The notes: a model not told the origin generated them from the letters alone. A stretch of 64,000 nt of DNA from Macrolepiota albuminosa (GCA_027475525.1 JAMWFC010000107.1:452992-516991), one strand, 5' to 3'. Positions 43,951 through 55,760 are shown, numbered from the stretch's first letter. A program made the numbers and translations.

Positions 43951-45390
43951 GTGATCCTAGTAGATGGGAGGACTAGAATGCCCAACAGAGCTCCTCTACC
44001 CAGAGAGCCATCCAGTATATCACCACATGATAGGGTGATGAAGTTACATGACTCTCAAGTAGGGTTATACTTTGGCTGGGCTGAGGAAGCTCAAGACATC
44101 CCAACCTACTCTACTTACACCAATGCTGTGAGAGATACTAGGGATGACATGTTGGAGCGCATCCAGCATGGAGAAGCAGACAGGCTGGGAGAACTGGAGA
44201 AAGGCTTTCAAAGACTGACAGAAGTTATGTCAGTCTTAGTCAATACCAGACATGCTCCTAGTCTGGGGGAAGGGCAACAAAGAGGGTCCAAGGATTTTTG
44301 AGGAGCTCAATGAAGAAGATGGGGGAAGCTCCACCAGGAATACTCACATTGACAGAGAGACAGTGACAAAATTCCTGGAAAGAAAAGCTAACTTTGAGAA
44401 TTCCACCCAAAGTGGCACCTAAGTTGGACTTACCTTTTGAAAAGGTGCCAGCTTTGAATGAGAGACAGGAGGTACCAGTGCAGGACACTGGTAGGAGTTC
44501 CATTCAGGAACTAGGAAGGAGTTGGAGAAGATGGTTGAGAAGCTGTGGGAGGTACCAGTGCCACTAACCACCAGAGAACTTCTGGATGTGGCACCTGGTT
44601 TGAGGGAGGTCATGGTACAAAAGTTAGTACCAAAGCCTCCCAGGCCTAAGGAACCCAATATTCCTAGGACAGCTGTTTGAGGGAGGTCATGGTACAAAAG
44701 TTAGTACCAAAGCCTCCCAGGCCTAAGGAACCCAATATTCCTAGGACAGCTGCTCAACATCTAACAGCAGTGGAGAAAGAGCCTGATAAGGTAGATGTTA
44801 ATGATCTACCTCTGGCCACCTACTTCATTGCAGATGGAACACAATCTGGCTTGCCTACTGGTGCAGTAGTGCACCAAGACTGTGTTGCCACTTACTTGGA
44901 AAATATCCCTGCAGGTGAAAAGCCAGTAGTGGTATATGTAGCTAGGGAATTGCAAGTTGATCTCTCAACCCAGTAATCAATTAAAAGGGAAGAGCAGAGG
45001 CAATTCTAGATAGTGGGTCTCAGATAGTCTGCATGGCTTTAAGAGAGGCTCTCAATCTAGGATTGACCTGGGATCCAGACATGAGGCTGAGGATGGAGAG
45101 TGCCAATCAGCAAGTGAATGAATCTGTTGGTTTAGCACACAATGTGCCATTCAATTTTGCTGAGGGATTCACTATCTATCTGTAAGTGCATATTTTTGAA
45201 AGTCCTGCTTATACTGTCTTATTGGGTCATCCATTTGACATTTTGACAGAGAGCAACATTCAAAACTTGCAAGATGGCAGTGCCATCATCACTATTTGAG
45301 ACCCAAATACAGGTCGTTGAACTGCCCTGCCTACTATTGAAGGAGGCAAAATGCTAAAGGCAGGGGCTGCTAGGGAGAATGAAGCAAGAT
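43951..45390 (+). pseudogene. gypsy-A2 linker and protease region
   Basis: Homologous to 35933-34677 of A1. Readable blocks: GLYFGWAEEAQDIPTY, LREVMVQKLVPKP, VVHQDCVATYLENIPAGEKP, then the protease motif AILDSGSQIVCMALREALNL (from about 45000) and VLLGHPFDILTESN. Three stop codons inside (45183, 45297, 45318) each replace a residue conserved in A1 (Q, R, R). Several frameshifts between 44280 and 44600. Confidence 0.8.
44598..44751. repeat. 77-bp tandem duplication #12
   Basis: Copies 44598-44674 and 44675-44751 are identical; removal keeps LREVMVQKL in frame with what precedes and follows. Confidence 0.95.
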
Positions 45391-45391
45391 T

Positions 45392-47157
45392 TTGAGTCTT
45401 GAGGAACTGGTTACAGACCGGGGAGAGATTGCAATAAGTCTTGCTGAGACTCAGGAGGGAGAGATAGTGGTAACTGGATACTCTATGGAACATAGTAAAT
45501 TCAGTCAGGAAGCGTTGAGAGATGTGTACTTACATGCTTTTACAGCAAGCAAGAGGTGTGAAGAGAAGGAACAGCAGACATTGTCAGCATATTTGAATAG
45601 GCATTTAGCTCAAATACCTGACAGTCTGGAGGAGCTGCTAGTACAAGAGGAAAACTTAGAGTCAAAAGCAGGTGTGGGGGAGACCACCCAAGTATTTTCT
45701 AAGAAGTACAAACCTGTGGCTAGAAAAGTTAAGCCTGTACTAGGTACCTCACCTGAGGAGTTTAGAATTGAGAGGTGCATTACTGGAGACCCACTGGCAG
45801 ACATGCCTCAGCTGGATCCCAACCCACTGGAGTTCAAACCCACAGAGAGATGCACAGCTGAGTGCAAAGAAGTCATTGACCAAGCCCATGGTGATGGTTT
45901 TCTTTAGCCAGAAGAGATGAAAGCAGTGCATCACCTTATGATGCTGCAAAACCAGGCTTTTGCATAGGATGATTCTCAAAGAGGCAGGCTGAAGGAGGAA
46001 TTCTTCCCTCCAGTAATCATGCCAGTAATTCCTCACACCCCATGGGTGTTGAAGAACATTCCCATTGCTCCAGGTCTTAGAGATAGAATCTGCAAGATGA
46101 TAAAGCAGATTGAGGCAGGGGTCTATGAACCCTCTAATTCCTCATATTGCTCCCAATGGTTTACAGTATTAAAGAAGGATGGTGAGAGTTTGAGGATAGT
46201 CCATAGCTTAGAGCCTTTGAATAAAGTAACCATAGCACACTCTAGGTTGCCATCAGCAACTGAAGAGTTAGCTAGTCACTTCTCAGGCAGAGCTTGTGGA
46301 GGAATCTTTGACTTGTATGTAGGATATGATGAGAGGGTACTAGATGTGTGCTCTAGGGATCATACTACATTCCAGACACTATTTGGGGCTCTGAGGTTGA
46401 TTACTTTACCAATGGAATGGACAAATTCACTGCCTATCTTCCATGATGATATTACATTCATCTTGAAAGATGAAATACCACATGTAACTTGGCCATACAT
46501 TGATGATTGCCTATCTTCCATGATGATATTACATTCATCTTGAAAGATGAAATACCACATGTAACTTGGCCATACATTGATGATGTACCAGTCAGAGGAC
46601 CACCTCACAGATATGAGTTGTCAGATGGTAGCTGTGAAGTCATACCAGAGAATCCAGGCATCAGGAGATTTGTATGGGAACACCTACTCAATGTGAATAG
46701 AGTGTTACAAAGAATCAAGTATGCAGGGGGAACTTTCTCTGGGAAGAAGTCAGTAGTATGTGCAGATGAGATTGTGGTTGTTGGCCATAGATGCTTTTAT
46801 GAGGGGCAGAAGCCAGAAACCAAAAGATTTGCCATAGTAATGGGGTGGGGTGACTGCAGGGATAAACATGAAGTAAGGTCATTCTTAGGAACCTGTGGTA
46901 CCTTTAGATCCTTTATCAAAGACTATGCCAAGGTAGCAGCACCTATCAATAAGCTTACTCAGAATGATGTACCTTTCACTTGGGGAGAAGAACAGCATTC
47001 TGCAATGGCACAAATGAAAAAGTTGCTAGCAGAAAGTGCTCATTTAAAACCCATTGACTATGAGTCAGGAGGTGCAGTAGTTTTGTCAGTGGATACATCC
47101 TGGATGGCAGTGGGTTTTGGAATCTTCCAAGAAGACCCAGACAATCCTAAAATGTGC
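45392..47157 (+). pseudogene. gypsy-A2 reverse transcriptase and start of RNase H
   Basis: RT motifs match A1: WVLKNIPIAPGLRDRICKMI, QWFTVLKKDGESLRIVHSLE, DLYVGYDERVLD, then the catalytic TWPYIDD, thumb FLGTCGTFRSFIKDYAK, and RNase H start DYESGGAVVLSVDTSWMAVG. TAG codons at 45905 and 45965 replace conserved Trp. Duplication #13 falls exactly at the YIDD box and makes the RT look truncated. The gene is cut at 47157 by the DIRS element and resumes at 53193. Confidence 0.88.
46431..46584. repeat. 77-bp tandem duplication #13
   Basis: Copies 46431-46507 and 46508-46584 are identical. Frames on either side differ by 2, as does 77 modulo 3, so removal restores RT. Confidence 0.97.
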
Positions 47158-47344
47158 TCTTTGACTTCGTCGCCTGGTGGACAAGATATAGAATGTATTT
47201 GTACTGGCTTTGCTTTATATACAAATAAGTTTTACAGTATTTGCTACAACGTGGGTGGGTGAGGACACCGACTTGGAAAAGGCGAGCTCCGACCTGCCGC
47301 AAGGTTCTGCGCAAGAAAGAACAGAACCGAGATTAGCCGCGATT
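47158..47344 (-). repeat. DIRS split repeat B2
   Basis: 187 bp, near-identical to B1 at 47669-47855 (offset 511). Confidence 0.9.
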
Positions 47345-47503
47345 TGGGCAGGTGGGAAGGAAAAAGGGTAGTAAGGGAGGATACTATACCGCTTGCCTGT
47401 TTCCGATTCCCTTTTGTTCATGGAGGCCACTACGCTTGTTGAAAACTGATTGCCTTTCTGTGCTCATCACTCTTCTCTTACCTCCTTTGGGTGGGTGGGT
47501 GGG

Positions 47504-47668
47504 GAAAGATATTTTTCTTTTCTGCGGGAAGACGCGATGCTAAGAGACGACGAGACCACTGAGGGTGGGAGTCGCAGGGAAAAAGGGATTCCCGTGACGA
47601 CACAGCCACCCTCATTCAAAGACCACGCCCTTTCCGACGCTCGAACCTCACATCTGACAGGGCAACCA
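47504..47668 (-). repeat. DIRS split repeat A2
   Basis: 165 bp, near-identical to A1 at 53025-53189 (offset 5521); two or three substitutions. Confidence 0.92.
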
Positions 47669-47855
47669 TCTTTGACTTCGTCGCCTGGTGGACAAGATAT
47701 AGAATGTATTTGTACTGGCTTTGCTTTATATACAAATAAGTTTTACAGTATTTGCTACAACGTGGGTGGGTGAGGACACCGACTTGGAAAAGGCGAGCTC
47801 CAACCTGCCGCGAGGTTCTGCGCAAGAAAGAACAGAACCGAGATTAGCCACGATT
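47669..47855 (-). repeat. DIRS split repeat B1
   Basis: Adjoins A2 without a gap; same sequence as B2. The 159 bp between B2 and A2 (47345-47503) occur once only. Confidence 0.9.
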
Positions 47856-48009
47856 CCCCACGATTGTTAGGAGCAAGCGACGCATAGCCGTAATAAAGTG
47901 CACCGGGGAGTCTCCGCCGCATTGCTTTGGCCGCGAGCAATGCGATACCCCCTCTGACTAGGAGGGGCTCCCTGAAACTGGTGTAAAAACTTGTGCTCAC
48001 CTGGGCTTA

Positions 48010-49197
48010 CTATTTTCTGAAGGCCAGCGTCAATTTTAAGAACGATTCGTGCAGCGTGGGTACAGCTTGCAAATATGGTGCTAGTATTTGCTCGTGCTTT
48101 GACAAGTACCCGTAGAACGCATCGCTGGACCAACGCCCGATGGCTTTCATAGCCTCGAAAGGTACCCCCCTCATGAGGTACTCTAAGGTTGCGCCAATTC
48201 TGATGCCGTGACCCTGCAACGGTTCTAGGTTCGCAGCTTTTGCGGCTTTGGTAAGCACTTCCAAAAACTTTTTCTTAGTCAACGCTGCGTATTTTCCTTT
48301 TTTATTGCAATACGCAAATAGAGGGCCGCCCGACGGCGGTGAGTTCACTCTTAAGTGAGTTTTGAGAGCGTTTCTGGGGTCCGAGACTCCGCTCTGTGAT
48401 GCCCACGACACGGTCTCTCCGTGGACTGCTGTTTTCATCCTGGGCAGATGGAAGGCCGTTGTTTCAAGACCTGTCCTGTCAGTTGATTTGTGCACGTTAC
48501 TCGGTTTTACGTGCACGGAGGGGTCGAAAGAGGTTAAGGTTGGGACTGTGAATTCCCCCAGTCGGGCGGCACTGTAGAAACACGTAGTGGCACACGCAAA
48601 CACGGCTACGTTGAGCGGGTTTGGTACGGTGTCGCTAATGCCCAGCTGTCTATGCATTGCCTCAAGAAAGGCTGGCGTGCAAGGACTTCTTTTCTTTCTC
48701 TTTGCGGTTTTGGGCGTAAGTCTCTCTGCAGCCTTAATCAATGCTCTGATTTGGGGCTCGTCTATGTTCCAGGCCACAGCATGCAGCAAGTGCCACGCTT
48801 TCACTCCGGCCAAAAAATTTTCGATGGCCGATTTCGAGTATGCCCCTGCCAGGGCTGCCACGAACGCCTCCAGCACCTCTGCTGTAACGGGAGCTCTCGC
48901 TTGTTCTGGGATGCCACGATAATCACAAAACACGTGGAATAACAGCAAACCTGTTCCGTATGTCTCTTTAGTTGATAGAGCCCAGGCCTGGTTCATCACC
49001 TCAAAGACTCTTTTTTCGTCATCTTCGGAGATTCCTGGTTCTGCCTCTAGTCTAGAGCTAATGTGAGTTCCGTTAGGTGCTGTCCAGAGCCTCAGCCTCT
49101 CTTTTGCCGTGATATGCGGCCTTAAGGCAGACCATTTGGGCTCTAACCCTGAGGCATAAGGTTGTGGTCGACGGTGGCTCACTCTACTTTCTGCCAT
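48010..49197 (-). CDS. DIRS tyrosine recombinase
   Basis: 395-residue protein starting MAESRVSHRRPQ at 49197. It integrates the circular DNA copy by site-specific recombination, replacing a DDE integrase. An N-terminal SAM-like domain (STKETYGTGLLLFHVFCDYR) is followed by the catalytic domain: first Arg in FYSAARLGEF, then HGIR (His-x-x-Arg), GRWSS and the likely nucleophile Tyr in FYGYLSKH near the C terminus. No internal stop, so possibly functional. Its frame overlaps the end of the RT-RNase H gene as usual in DIRS elements. The much longer open frame upstream (to 51684) is an artefact of frame change at duplication #14. The alternative start could be upstream. Confidence 0.88.
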   Translation of the reverse strand: MAESRVSHRRPQPYASGLEPKWSALRPHITAKERLRLWTAPNGTHISSRLEAEPGISEDDEKRVFEVMNQAWALSTKETYGTGLLLFHVFCDYRGIPEQARAPVTAEVLEAFVAALAGAYSKSAIENFLAGVKAWHLLHAVAWNIDEPQIRALIKAAERLTPKTAKRKKRSPCTPAFLEAMHRQLGISDTVPNPLNVAVFACATTCFYSAARLGEFTVPTLTSFDPSVHVKPSNVHKSTDRTGLETTAFHLPRMKTAVHGETVSWASQSGVSDPRNALKTHLRVNSPPSGGPLFAYCNKKGKYAALTKKKFLEVLTKAAKAANLEPLQGHGIRIGATLEYLMRGVPFEAMKAIGRWSSDAFYGYLSKHEQILAPYLQAVPTLHESFLKLTLAFRK

Positions 49198-49339
49198 GAT
49201 TGGCACATTGAAACGCTCATGTGTCTGTCCAGTGCTGTGCGTACGAGATCCACTCGTCGATTTGCTGCTCTGAGATTTCTTTGCGTGCGCTGCCTTTTGA
49301 TAGACGTGCCGATCCACTGTCTTTCTTGGAGCCCGTGTG

Positions 49340-51320
49340 TCAGTGCTCAACTTTTGCTCCGAAGGCAGGCTCGCCTTCGATGTCAACCACGAAGTTTGCG
49401 ATTGTGCTGGGAATTGGGACTGCCGGAAGGAGTTGGCTCCATTCGTAGTATATTCCTCTTGATGGTGCGTCTGCTGGGTTATGCTCGCTCTGAACATACC
49501 GGGTGCATATGCTGATTCCGTTCTGTCTACAGATGGTGTGCACATGCTTGAAAACTTCGTTGATTGCTGCATTGTGGCTCCGCCCAACCCACCACCCCTC
49601 CACAACCCCGCGGTTGTCGCAGTGGACCTTGAAACATCTCCCCACATCTCCTCTGCGAATAAGGGAGGATACCACAAAGAGGAAGCCGACTGCCTCTGCC
49701 CACCCAATATCTTGTCCCTTGTTTTTCCATCCTTCAACCAGCTTCCATGCGCGCCACTGGTTACCGATTGTGATCCCGATGCCTGTGGATGAGCTGGCGT
49801 CAGAGAAGGCTTGCGCGTTGAGGTAGGGTTGCGGTTCTGATATTCTCTTCTCCACTGCTTCAGATAGTAATCGCTTCCACCAGAGCAGATCTCTGGCAGA
49901 CCGTTTTGGTGGGGTACGCAGCATGAACAGACGATCACCGAACACGCCCATGAAGGCTTCCAGACTGGTGAGGTAAGCTCTTCCTTCAGGTACAACACAG
50001 CACGCGTGAAGGAGCTTTCCGTACAGTTTCTGAGCTTCTTCAAGTGTGTGAGTCCGGGATTTCTCCCAATCAGCGATAGCTTGTCTGTATTTGTCTCTTT
50101 TTTCCTGGGGAATATAGACCTTTCGGGCTTCAATGTCCCAGATGAACCCAATGTAAGGCACTGATTCACCGAATGGCACGTCCTTCGCTGTTTTCCAGGG
50201 GATTCCAAGCAGGTCTGAGATTCAATCGATGTCTTGCATGGCGTAAGAGAATTTTCGGTCCGCTTCCGAGCGAGGCAGCAGATGAGACAAATCAGAAATT
50301 GGACACAGCATGTCTTCATCATATTCATCATGCTCGTCACTGTCATTCTTGGCACCCTGGTACAAAATTCTCCCTCTTTTATGTACTCTACCCCCACTTG
50401 CCAAAATCTCATCTGCCCATCTCTTCCTGTCTGCGTTGTGGGAATGGACAAATTCCTTGCGGATTCGGAAGAAGATATGATCGTCGACCCATTTTGACAG
50501 AGGTCCGATGCCATTCGCTCTGATAATCTGAACGCCTGCATCACTGATCCGACCATAACAGCCGCATCCCGAGGCCAAGCCGAAGCAATCCATGGTGTCG
50601 ATGGTGTAATTGTCATGCCCGCGGAGTTTAACGACGATTCCCACCCATTGAGAGGGCTTGATGGGGATGGTTCTGTAGGCCTCTTTGATGTCTCGGATGG
50701 CTGCCTGTGACCCGGGGGGTAGTCTAGATATGAGAGTGTAGATTGACTTAAAGGTACCCCAGGTACAGGGGAACTGAGACGAGTCAATATGGGGGGTAGT
50801 CTAGATATGAGAGTGTAGATTGACTTAAAGGTACCCCAGGTACAGGGGAACTGAGACGAGTCAATATAGCTGTTGATGGATTGCAGGGTGCCGTGAGAGG
50901 GCTGGGGGTGTGGAAACGACAAGTTTTGAATGAGTCTGAATTTGCTGGGTTTGTTGGGCTTCGGGATAATACTGAGGGGAGAGGTCTGGAATGGGCCGAG
51001 AATGTCTTCGACTTGTTCCTTTGTGAAAGGTCCGAGATATCGACCCTTCGCGAATTCTGTGCTAACGATTTTGTCGAATTCGGTGGCCAGCACTTCCACT
51101 GACTCTTTGTTGTTTGGGATGAATGTGCGCGTAATTTGGGGAATCCCGGCATCCAACCCATGCTGTAGATCTTGTGCCAGGTTTGGAAAGAGATCTGATA
51201 ACCCCGCTTGCCGCAATTGATCCTCCCAGGCATGGTACTTGTAAGGCGACCGGAACTCAAAGAGATTGCGCGAGACCGCAAGCTTGAGCTCCATGATCTC
51301 TTTTCCTGCATCCTGAGCAC
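49340..51320 (-). CDS. DIRS reverse transcriptase-RNase H
   Basis: RT starts near 51310 (SRNLFEFRSPYKYHAWEDQL), with PLSIIPKPNKPSKFRLIQNL, then after duplication #14 VGIVVKLRGHDNYTIDTMDC and the catalytic WVDDHIFFRI (an xxDD box). After one TGA at 50222-50224 the frame continues with GFIWDIEARKVYIPQEK, an RNase H-like domain (FSDASSSTGIGITIGNQW, HCDNRGVVEGWW, SEHNPADAPSRG) and ends at 49340. Removing one 77-bp copy brings the first part (frame of 51684) in line with the second. It makes the DNA copy of the element. Confidence 0.85.
50714..50867. repeat. 77-bp tandem duplication #14
   Basis: Copies 50714-50790 and 50791-50867 are identical, in the fingers region of the DIRS RT. Confidence 0.97.
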
Positions 51321-52968
51321 TTGTGCTTGTGGTTGTGGGACATAATGCGGCACCCCCGAGGCTTCTGCCAGTCTGTACACAGCTCCTTGCCCTCGGGGTT
51401 GAGAAGCCTGTTGTTTTTGCTTCTTTTGACGTAAGCGGTCTGCCCGTTCCAAAGATCTCGGGCTGAGCAGTTCCAGATGTCGTGGGTGTGTCGACCGAGA
51501 CACACCGCGCAGGCTGCGTTGGTTGGCTTGACTCCATCGGAGGAAGAGCCTGCGCAGGCGTGAAAAAACTCGCTGCCTTTCTTATCTTTTTTGGCTTTCG
51601 AGGAGGGAGAATCTTTGCTCTGGTCTGTAGAATCAGACCTCTTTCTCTTTCCTCGTGCTGAGTTTGCCGCAGACGCGACATCACTCTTCAGCGAGTTCAG
51701 CTCTGGTTTAGCATTACGCGAGAATAAATATTGCACGCCGGTGATGAATAGACACCGGTTAAGAGACGAGTTATGGCATGTATTATGGCGCCGGCAGAAT
51801 GCATGAATGTTTGCATCGTACCGTTATGCAGTAGCGGCACACAACGAGCGTGAGCAGCAAAATTAGAGCGTCAGGCGGCAAACAGACATTGTCAAACGGT
51901 TGTGATTTGACACACAACGGGCAGAAAATTACCCTTGCGCAGAGACAAGACCGACGCCACCCCAAAATTTTGCGCAGAGGTAAATGATAATGCAAGGTGA
52001 CAGTGTAGTCAACATGGAGGTTGTGAATAATTAAAAGAAATGCAATACGTGAGTTCACTGCGCATACCGGAGCAAAAACAAACTGGGGCCATGAACGCGC
52101 TCCTCTTTGCATCGTACACCTGATCCTTTAGGGTTCTAAGTGCTCGATCATCAATGAGCCCTAAGTCGAATATCCCGTCTCGAGGTGGGTTCTTGATCTG
52201 GCGGTGCCACTCTCTGCACACTCGTGCCTAATAGAGTATGAGCACCTTTATGCCGTCTGCTCCCTCGTTTCGCAGCTTATGATTAGTTAGCCGGAAGAAG
52301 AAGGTGTGCATGGCATCCACCATGTTGTTGGGCCACTTCTCTTGAACGATGTGTTCCAGAAAATTCGTGGAGGCAATACATACTTGTTCCCAAGATAGGT
52401 CCTTGTCTTGGGTAGCCCTACCTCTGGCTTTAAAATTCACTACTGGTTTCAACGCTAAAATGTCATCTTCTTTCGCCAACGTGAAGACGTCGTTAGAGGC
52501 CACCAATTCGTTCTTGGCCGCTTCAGCCCTGCCTTCTGGGGTAAAGTAACTTAACTCAATGTACTCTCGCTCCCTCAGCTTTTTAATAGCGAAGCGCGCA
52601 GGCGGATATTCGATTACCTCGGGAACCGGTTTCCCGACTACTAGTCTCGGCCCTTCGTCCTCGCTTGCGGGCGATTGAGCTCTCGAACGTGCGGAACGTA
52701 GGGTATGTTCCTCATCTTGACCCCTAAGAGGTTCATCTCTCGTGATCCCTTGATCTCTCAACTCTGCTTCTCTGTCTTCTCGTTCCGCATCCCACACCGC
52801 TTTTCTACATTCTAAAGCCTCTTTCCAAGAGTCCAGTAGGATACCAGCCGCTTGTTTGTCAGTCATTCCCTCCCTGTCGTGCTTTACGGCTTGTCTAGTG
52901 AAACTGAACTTGTCTTTCAAAAAGTCTGGGGGAACCTCAGAGTATGGGTTAACCGTAAGAGTGATCAT
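51257..52968 (-). pseudogene. DIRS gag-like protein
   Basis: Frame 52968-52228 (MITLTVNPYSEVPPDFL, highly charged middle, FNFKAR...SWEQVCIASTNFLEHI), a TAG at 52228-52230, then in the same frame ARVCREWHRQIKN and GIFDLGLIDDRALRTL. A later part at 51736-51257 has a basic Ser/Lys-rich stretch and two Cys/His clusters: CAVCLGRHTHDIWNC and CRIMSHNHKHKCSGCRKRDH, nucleocapsid-like. The 52070-51740 gap is either an intron (GTATGC donor near 52065) or decay. It matches the gag I know from basidiomycete DIRS elements. Its 3' end overlaps RT in another frame. Confidence 0.65.
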
Positions 52969-53024
52969 TGTAAAACCAGAAGTGTCTACAGGCGTGTTCA
53001 GCTAAACTTAACTCTGTTTTACGA

Positions 53025-53189
53025 GAAAGATATTTTTCTTTTCTGCGGGAAGACGCGATGCTAAGAGACGACGAGACCACTGAGGGTGGGAGTCGCAGGG
53101 AAAAAGGGATTCCCGTGACAACACAGCCACCCTCATTCAAAGACCACGCCCTTTCCGACGCTCGAATCTCACATCTGACAGGGCAACCA
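53025..53189 (-). repeat. DIRS split repeat A1 (5' end of element)
   Basis: 165 bp matching 47504-47668; marks the start of the DIRS element on the minus strand. Confidence 0.92.
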
Positions 53190-53192
53190 ACT

Positions 53193-55331
53193 TGTGCCAA
53201 GTTAGGATCTATTACCTGGAATGAGAGAGAAGCTAAATTTTCTCAACCAAAAAGAGAGCTGTATGGTCTCATGAGATCTCTGCTAGCCAACAAGCATTGG
53301 TTAATTGGTCATAGAAAACTAGTGATAGAAACAGATGCCAAGTATCTTAAAGGGATGCTAGGAAATCCAGGAGTAGGACCCAATGCCACTATCATGAGAT
53401 AGATTAAGAATCTCCTATTCTACCACTTTACCTTGAGGCATGTGCCAGGCAAAACATTCAGTGTGGATGGCTTGTCATGGCGGCCTAAACAGCCAGGAGA
53501 TGAGGAGTACCCACCAGTGGATCCTAAGTTAATGGATGAACCCAAGTCTATGAACTATGAGTATCCAGACCAGATCAATAATGTACCTGGTTGGGAGGAC
53601 TGGAAACATTTGGAACTTGAAGAGTTTGCAGACCAAATTGATACTAGAGGGGGTTATCCAAACATGGTAGCTACTGAAGTGTCAGATTTTGAGCAAGAAC
53701 TTAGTAAAGCCAGATCTCAGGAGCAGGAGCTTAGAGATGGAATCTTGAGTCAAACACCAGGGACAAGCATGAATCCAGTAGCAGTATTAGCTATGACCAT
53801 GCCTCTGTTGCCAGTGGAAGACCAAGGAGTTAGAGTAGAGGACACACAAACTTACCTAGAACACCGGAGAGGTGGTGAGGGTGAAGACTGGGATAATCTG
53901 CTACCCACTGTTGAGAGTTGGTTGCAAGACCCAGGTACACAACCCAAGAATCTACAAGGCTGGGATCTAGAGAAGTTTAAGAAGTTTGCTAGGCAATTCT
54001 TCTTTAACAAGAAGGGGAGATTGTATAAGTGCTGTCATGAGGAGAAACATAAACTAGTAGTCCAAGTTGATAGATGAATGTTCATGCTTAAATCAGCCCA
54101 TGATGCCTTAGGATATAGGAGAGCCTATGCCACTAGGATGTTCATACAGGAGTGCTTCTGGTGGCCTTGCATTGAAGGAGATGTACAGTGGTATGTTGGG
54201 ACTTGTCACAACTGTCAAATCAGACAAAAGACAGTAGTCAACAGGGAACCAACTGTAACTTATACTCCCTCCATCTTTCAAACAATTCAAATTGATACCA
54301 TGCACATGACACCAGCCTCCAATGGCTGTAAATACATAGTACATGGCAGATGTGCCTTGTTTTCTTAGATGGAAGGTAGACCCCTGAGGAAGGAGAACCA
54401 TAAGACCATTGGTCAATGGTTATTTGAGGATGTGATTTGCTGCTGGGGCTGCATTGCAGAAATTATCACAGATAATGCCAGACAGTTCAAGCAGGTCACT
54501 GCCTGGTTGGAAAAAAAGTATGGGATTAGAGGTATTACTATCTCTCCCTACAACTCTCCAGCCAATGGTAGGATTATTGAAAGGCCTCATTAGGATGTCA
54601 GGCAAGCTTTGTTCAAAGCTTATGAGGATTGGGATTGCACCAAGTGGTTCTGGTTCTTCTACCATGTAATGTGGAGTAACTGCATAACCATTAGGCAGAG
54701 ATTTGGATGCTCACCATACTTCATGGTCACTGGTGCTCATTCTACTCTACCCTTGGATCTAGCAGAGGCCACCTGGCTGGTAGAATTACCAGAAGGACCC
54801 CTGACTATTGAGGAGTTGATTGGATATCATGCTAGAGCTCTAGCCAAACACCATCAACATGTAGAGAAAATGAGAGAGCAAGTTGGGAAGGCTAAGCTCC
54901 AATGGGCATTGAAGTTTGCAGAAGAGCATAAAAGCTCAATCAAAGACTTCAATTTTAAACCATTGGACTTGGTACTAGTTAAAAACATGACTACTGAAAG
55001 TTCATTCAGTGCTAAGATGTTGCCACAATTTCATGGGCCTATAATTGTAATTGCCAAGACTCAAGGTGGTAATTACATTGTAGCAGAACTAGATGGGTCA
55101 GTTTGGCAAGCACAGGTAGCTGCTTTTTGAGTTGTACCTTACAAGGCTCACAAAAAGCTAACCTTGCCTCAGGGCATAGAAAAGTGGGTGGATGTTACAC
55201 CTGCTAAGCTAAAAGAGCTAAGGAAAGAGCTACAAAAACCTACAGAATTAATCACCAAGGACATCTTCTTTGGCACAGTAAGGCTCCATGAACCCACTGA
55301 CCAGGAGCTGGGTCTGCCTCCAACTGGTTAA
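53193..55331 (+). pseudogene. gypsy-A2 RNase H end and integrase
   Basis: Resumes at CAKLGSITWNEREAKFSQPK after the DIRS element. Linker HVPGKTFSVDGLSWRPKQPG; integrase zinc finger H..LGYRR...FWWPCI...CHNCQ; core IQIDTMHM, ITDNARQFK, NGRIIERPH give the D, D, E positions. C-terminal GGNYIVAELDG module and tail to the stop at 55329. Stops at 54075, 54366, 54591 and 55128 replace Arg, Trp, Trp and Arg of gypsy-A1, all by C-to-T or G-to-A change. Dead as it stands. Confidence 0.88.
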
Positions 55332-55754
55332 AATCCAGAGAGATGAACTATATTTCTAAAAGGAAATAACAATAGCTCAGGCCTAGTCTGTATTGAATGG
55401 TATAAGGAGAAAGGGTGTGGACAGTAGGAAGGATTATTCAAGAAGGAAACTAGTCTAATCAGGCCAGCTACCACTCGAATGCAGAAAAAGTCCTTGATTT
55501 TCAAGTCAATAAACTAACTAAGTTTACAATAAGACATGGGCACAAAAGTGCCAATGTTTGAGTTGGACCTAAGAGTTATGGCTTGATAAGGATTAATGTA
55601 TGAGCATAAGGTGCCAGTGTTCTAGTATGAACCTAGTCCATGATCTAAGAAAGAGTCAAGCATTGACATGATACATCAACGCACGAGTTTTCGGCAATGA
55701 GCCTATGAAGCAAAAGAAGTCAGGGAAGGAAGCAGGAAGGGAAAAAAAACAAGG
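55332..55754. other. gypsy-A2 region downstream of integrase
   Basis: No reading frame on plus. On minus it would be the intron and downstream exons of the antisense gene, but I see no clear coding content; the donor GTATGT is at 55755-55760 and a possible acceptor TTCTTAG near 55650. Confidence 0.4.
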
Positions 55755-55760
55755 ACATAC

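Larger units (their letters stand above)
47158..53189 (-). mobile_element. DIRS-type tyrosine-recombinase retrotransposon
   Basis: About 6 kb on the minus strand: gag, RT-RNase H, tyrosine recombinase, bounded by split direct repeats in the order A1 (53189-53025), genes, B1 (47855-47669), A2 (47668-47504), B2 (47344-47158). There is no integrase. It interrupts gypsy-A2 RNase H; TGTGC lies at both junctions (47153-47157, 53193-53197) and no longer duplication is seen, as expected for integration by a tyrosine recombinase through a circle. CpG-rich, with few stop codons: probably the youngest large element here. Confidence 0.88.
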
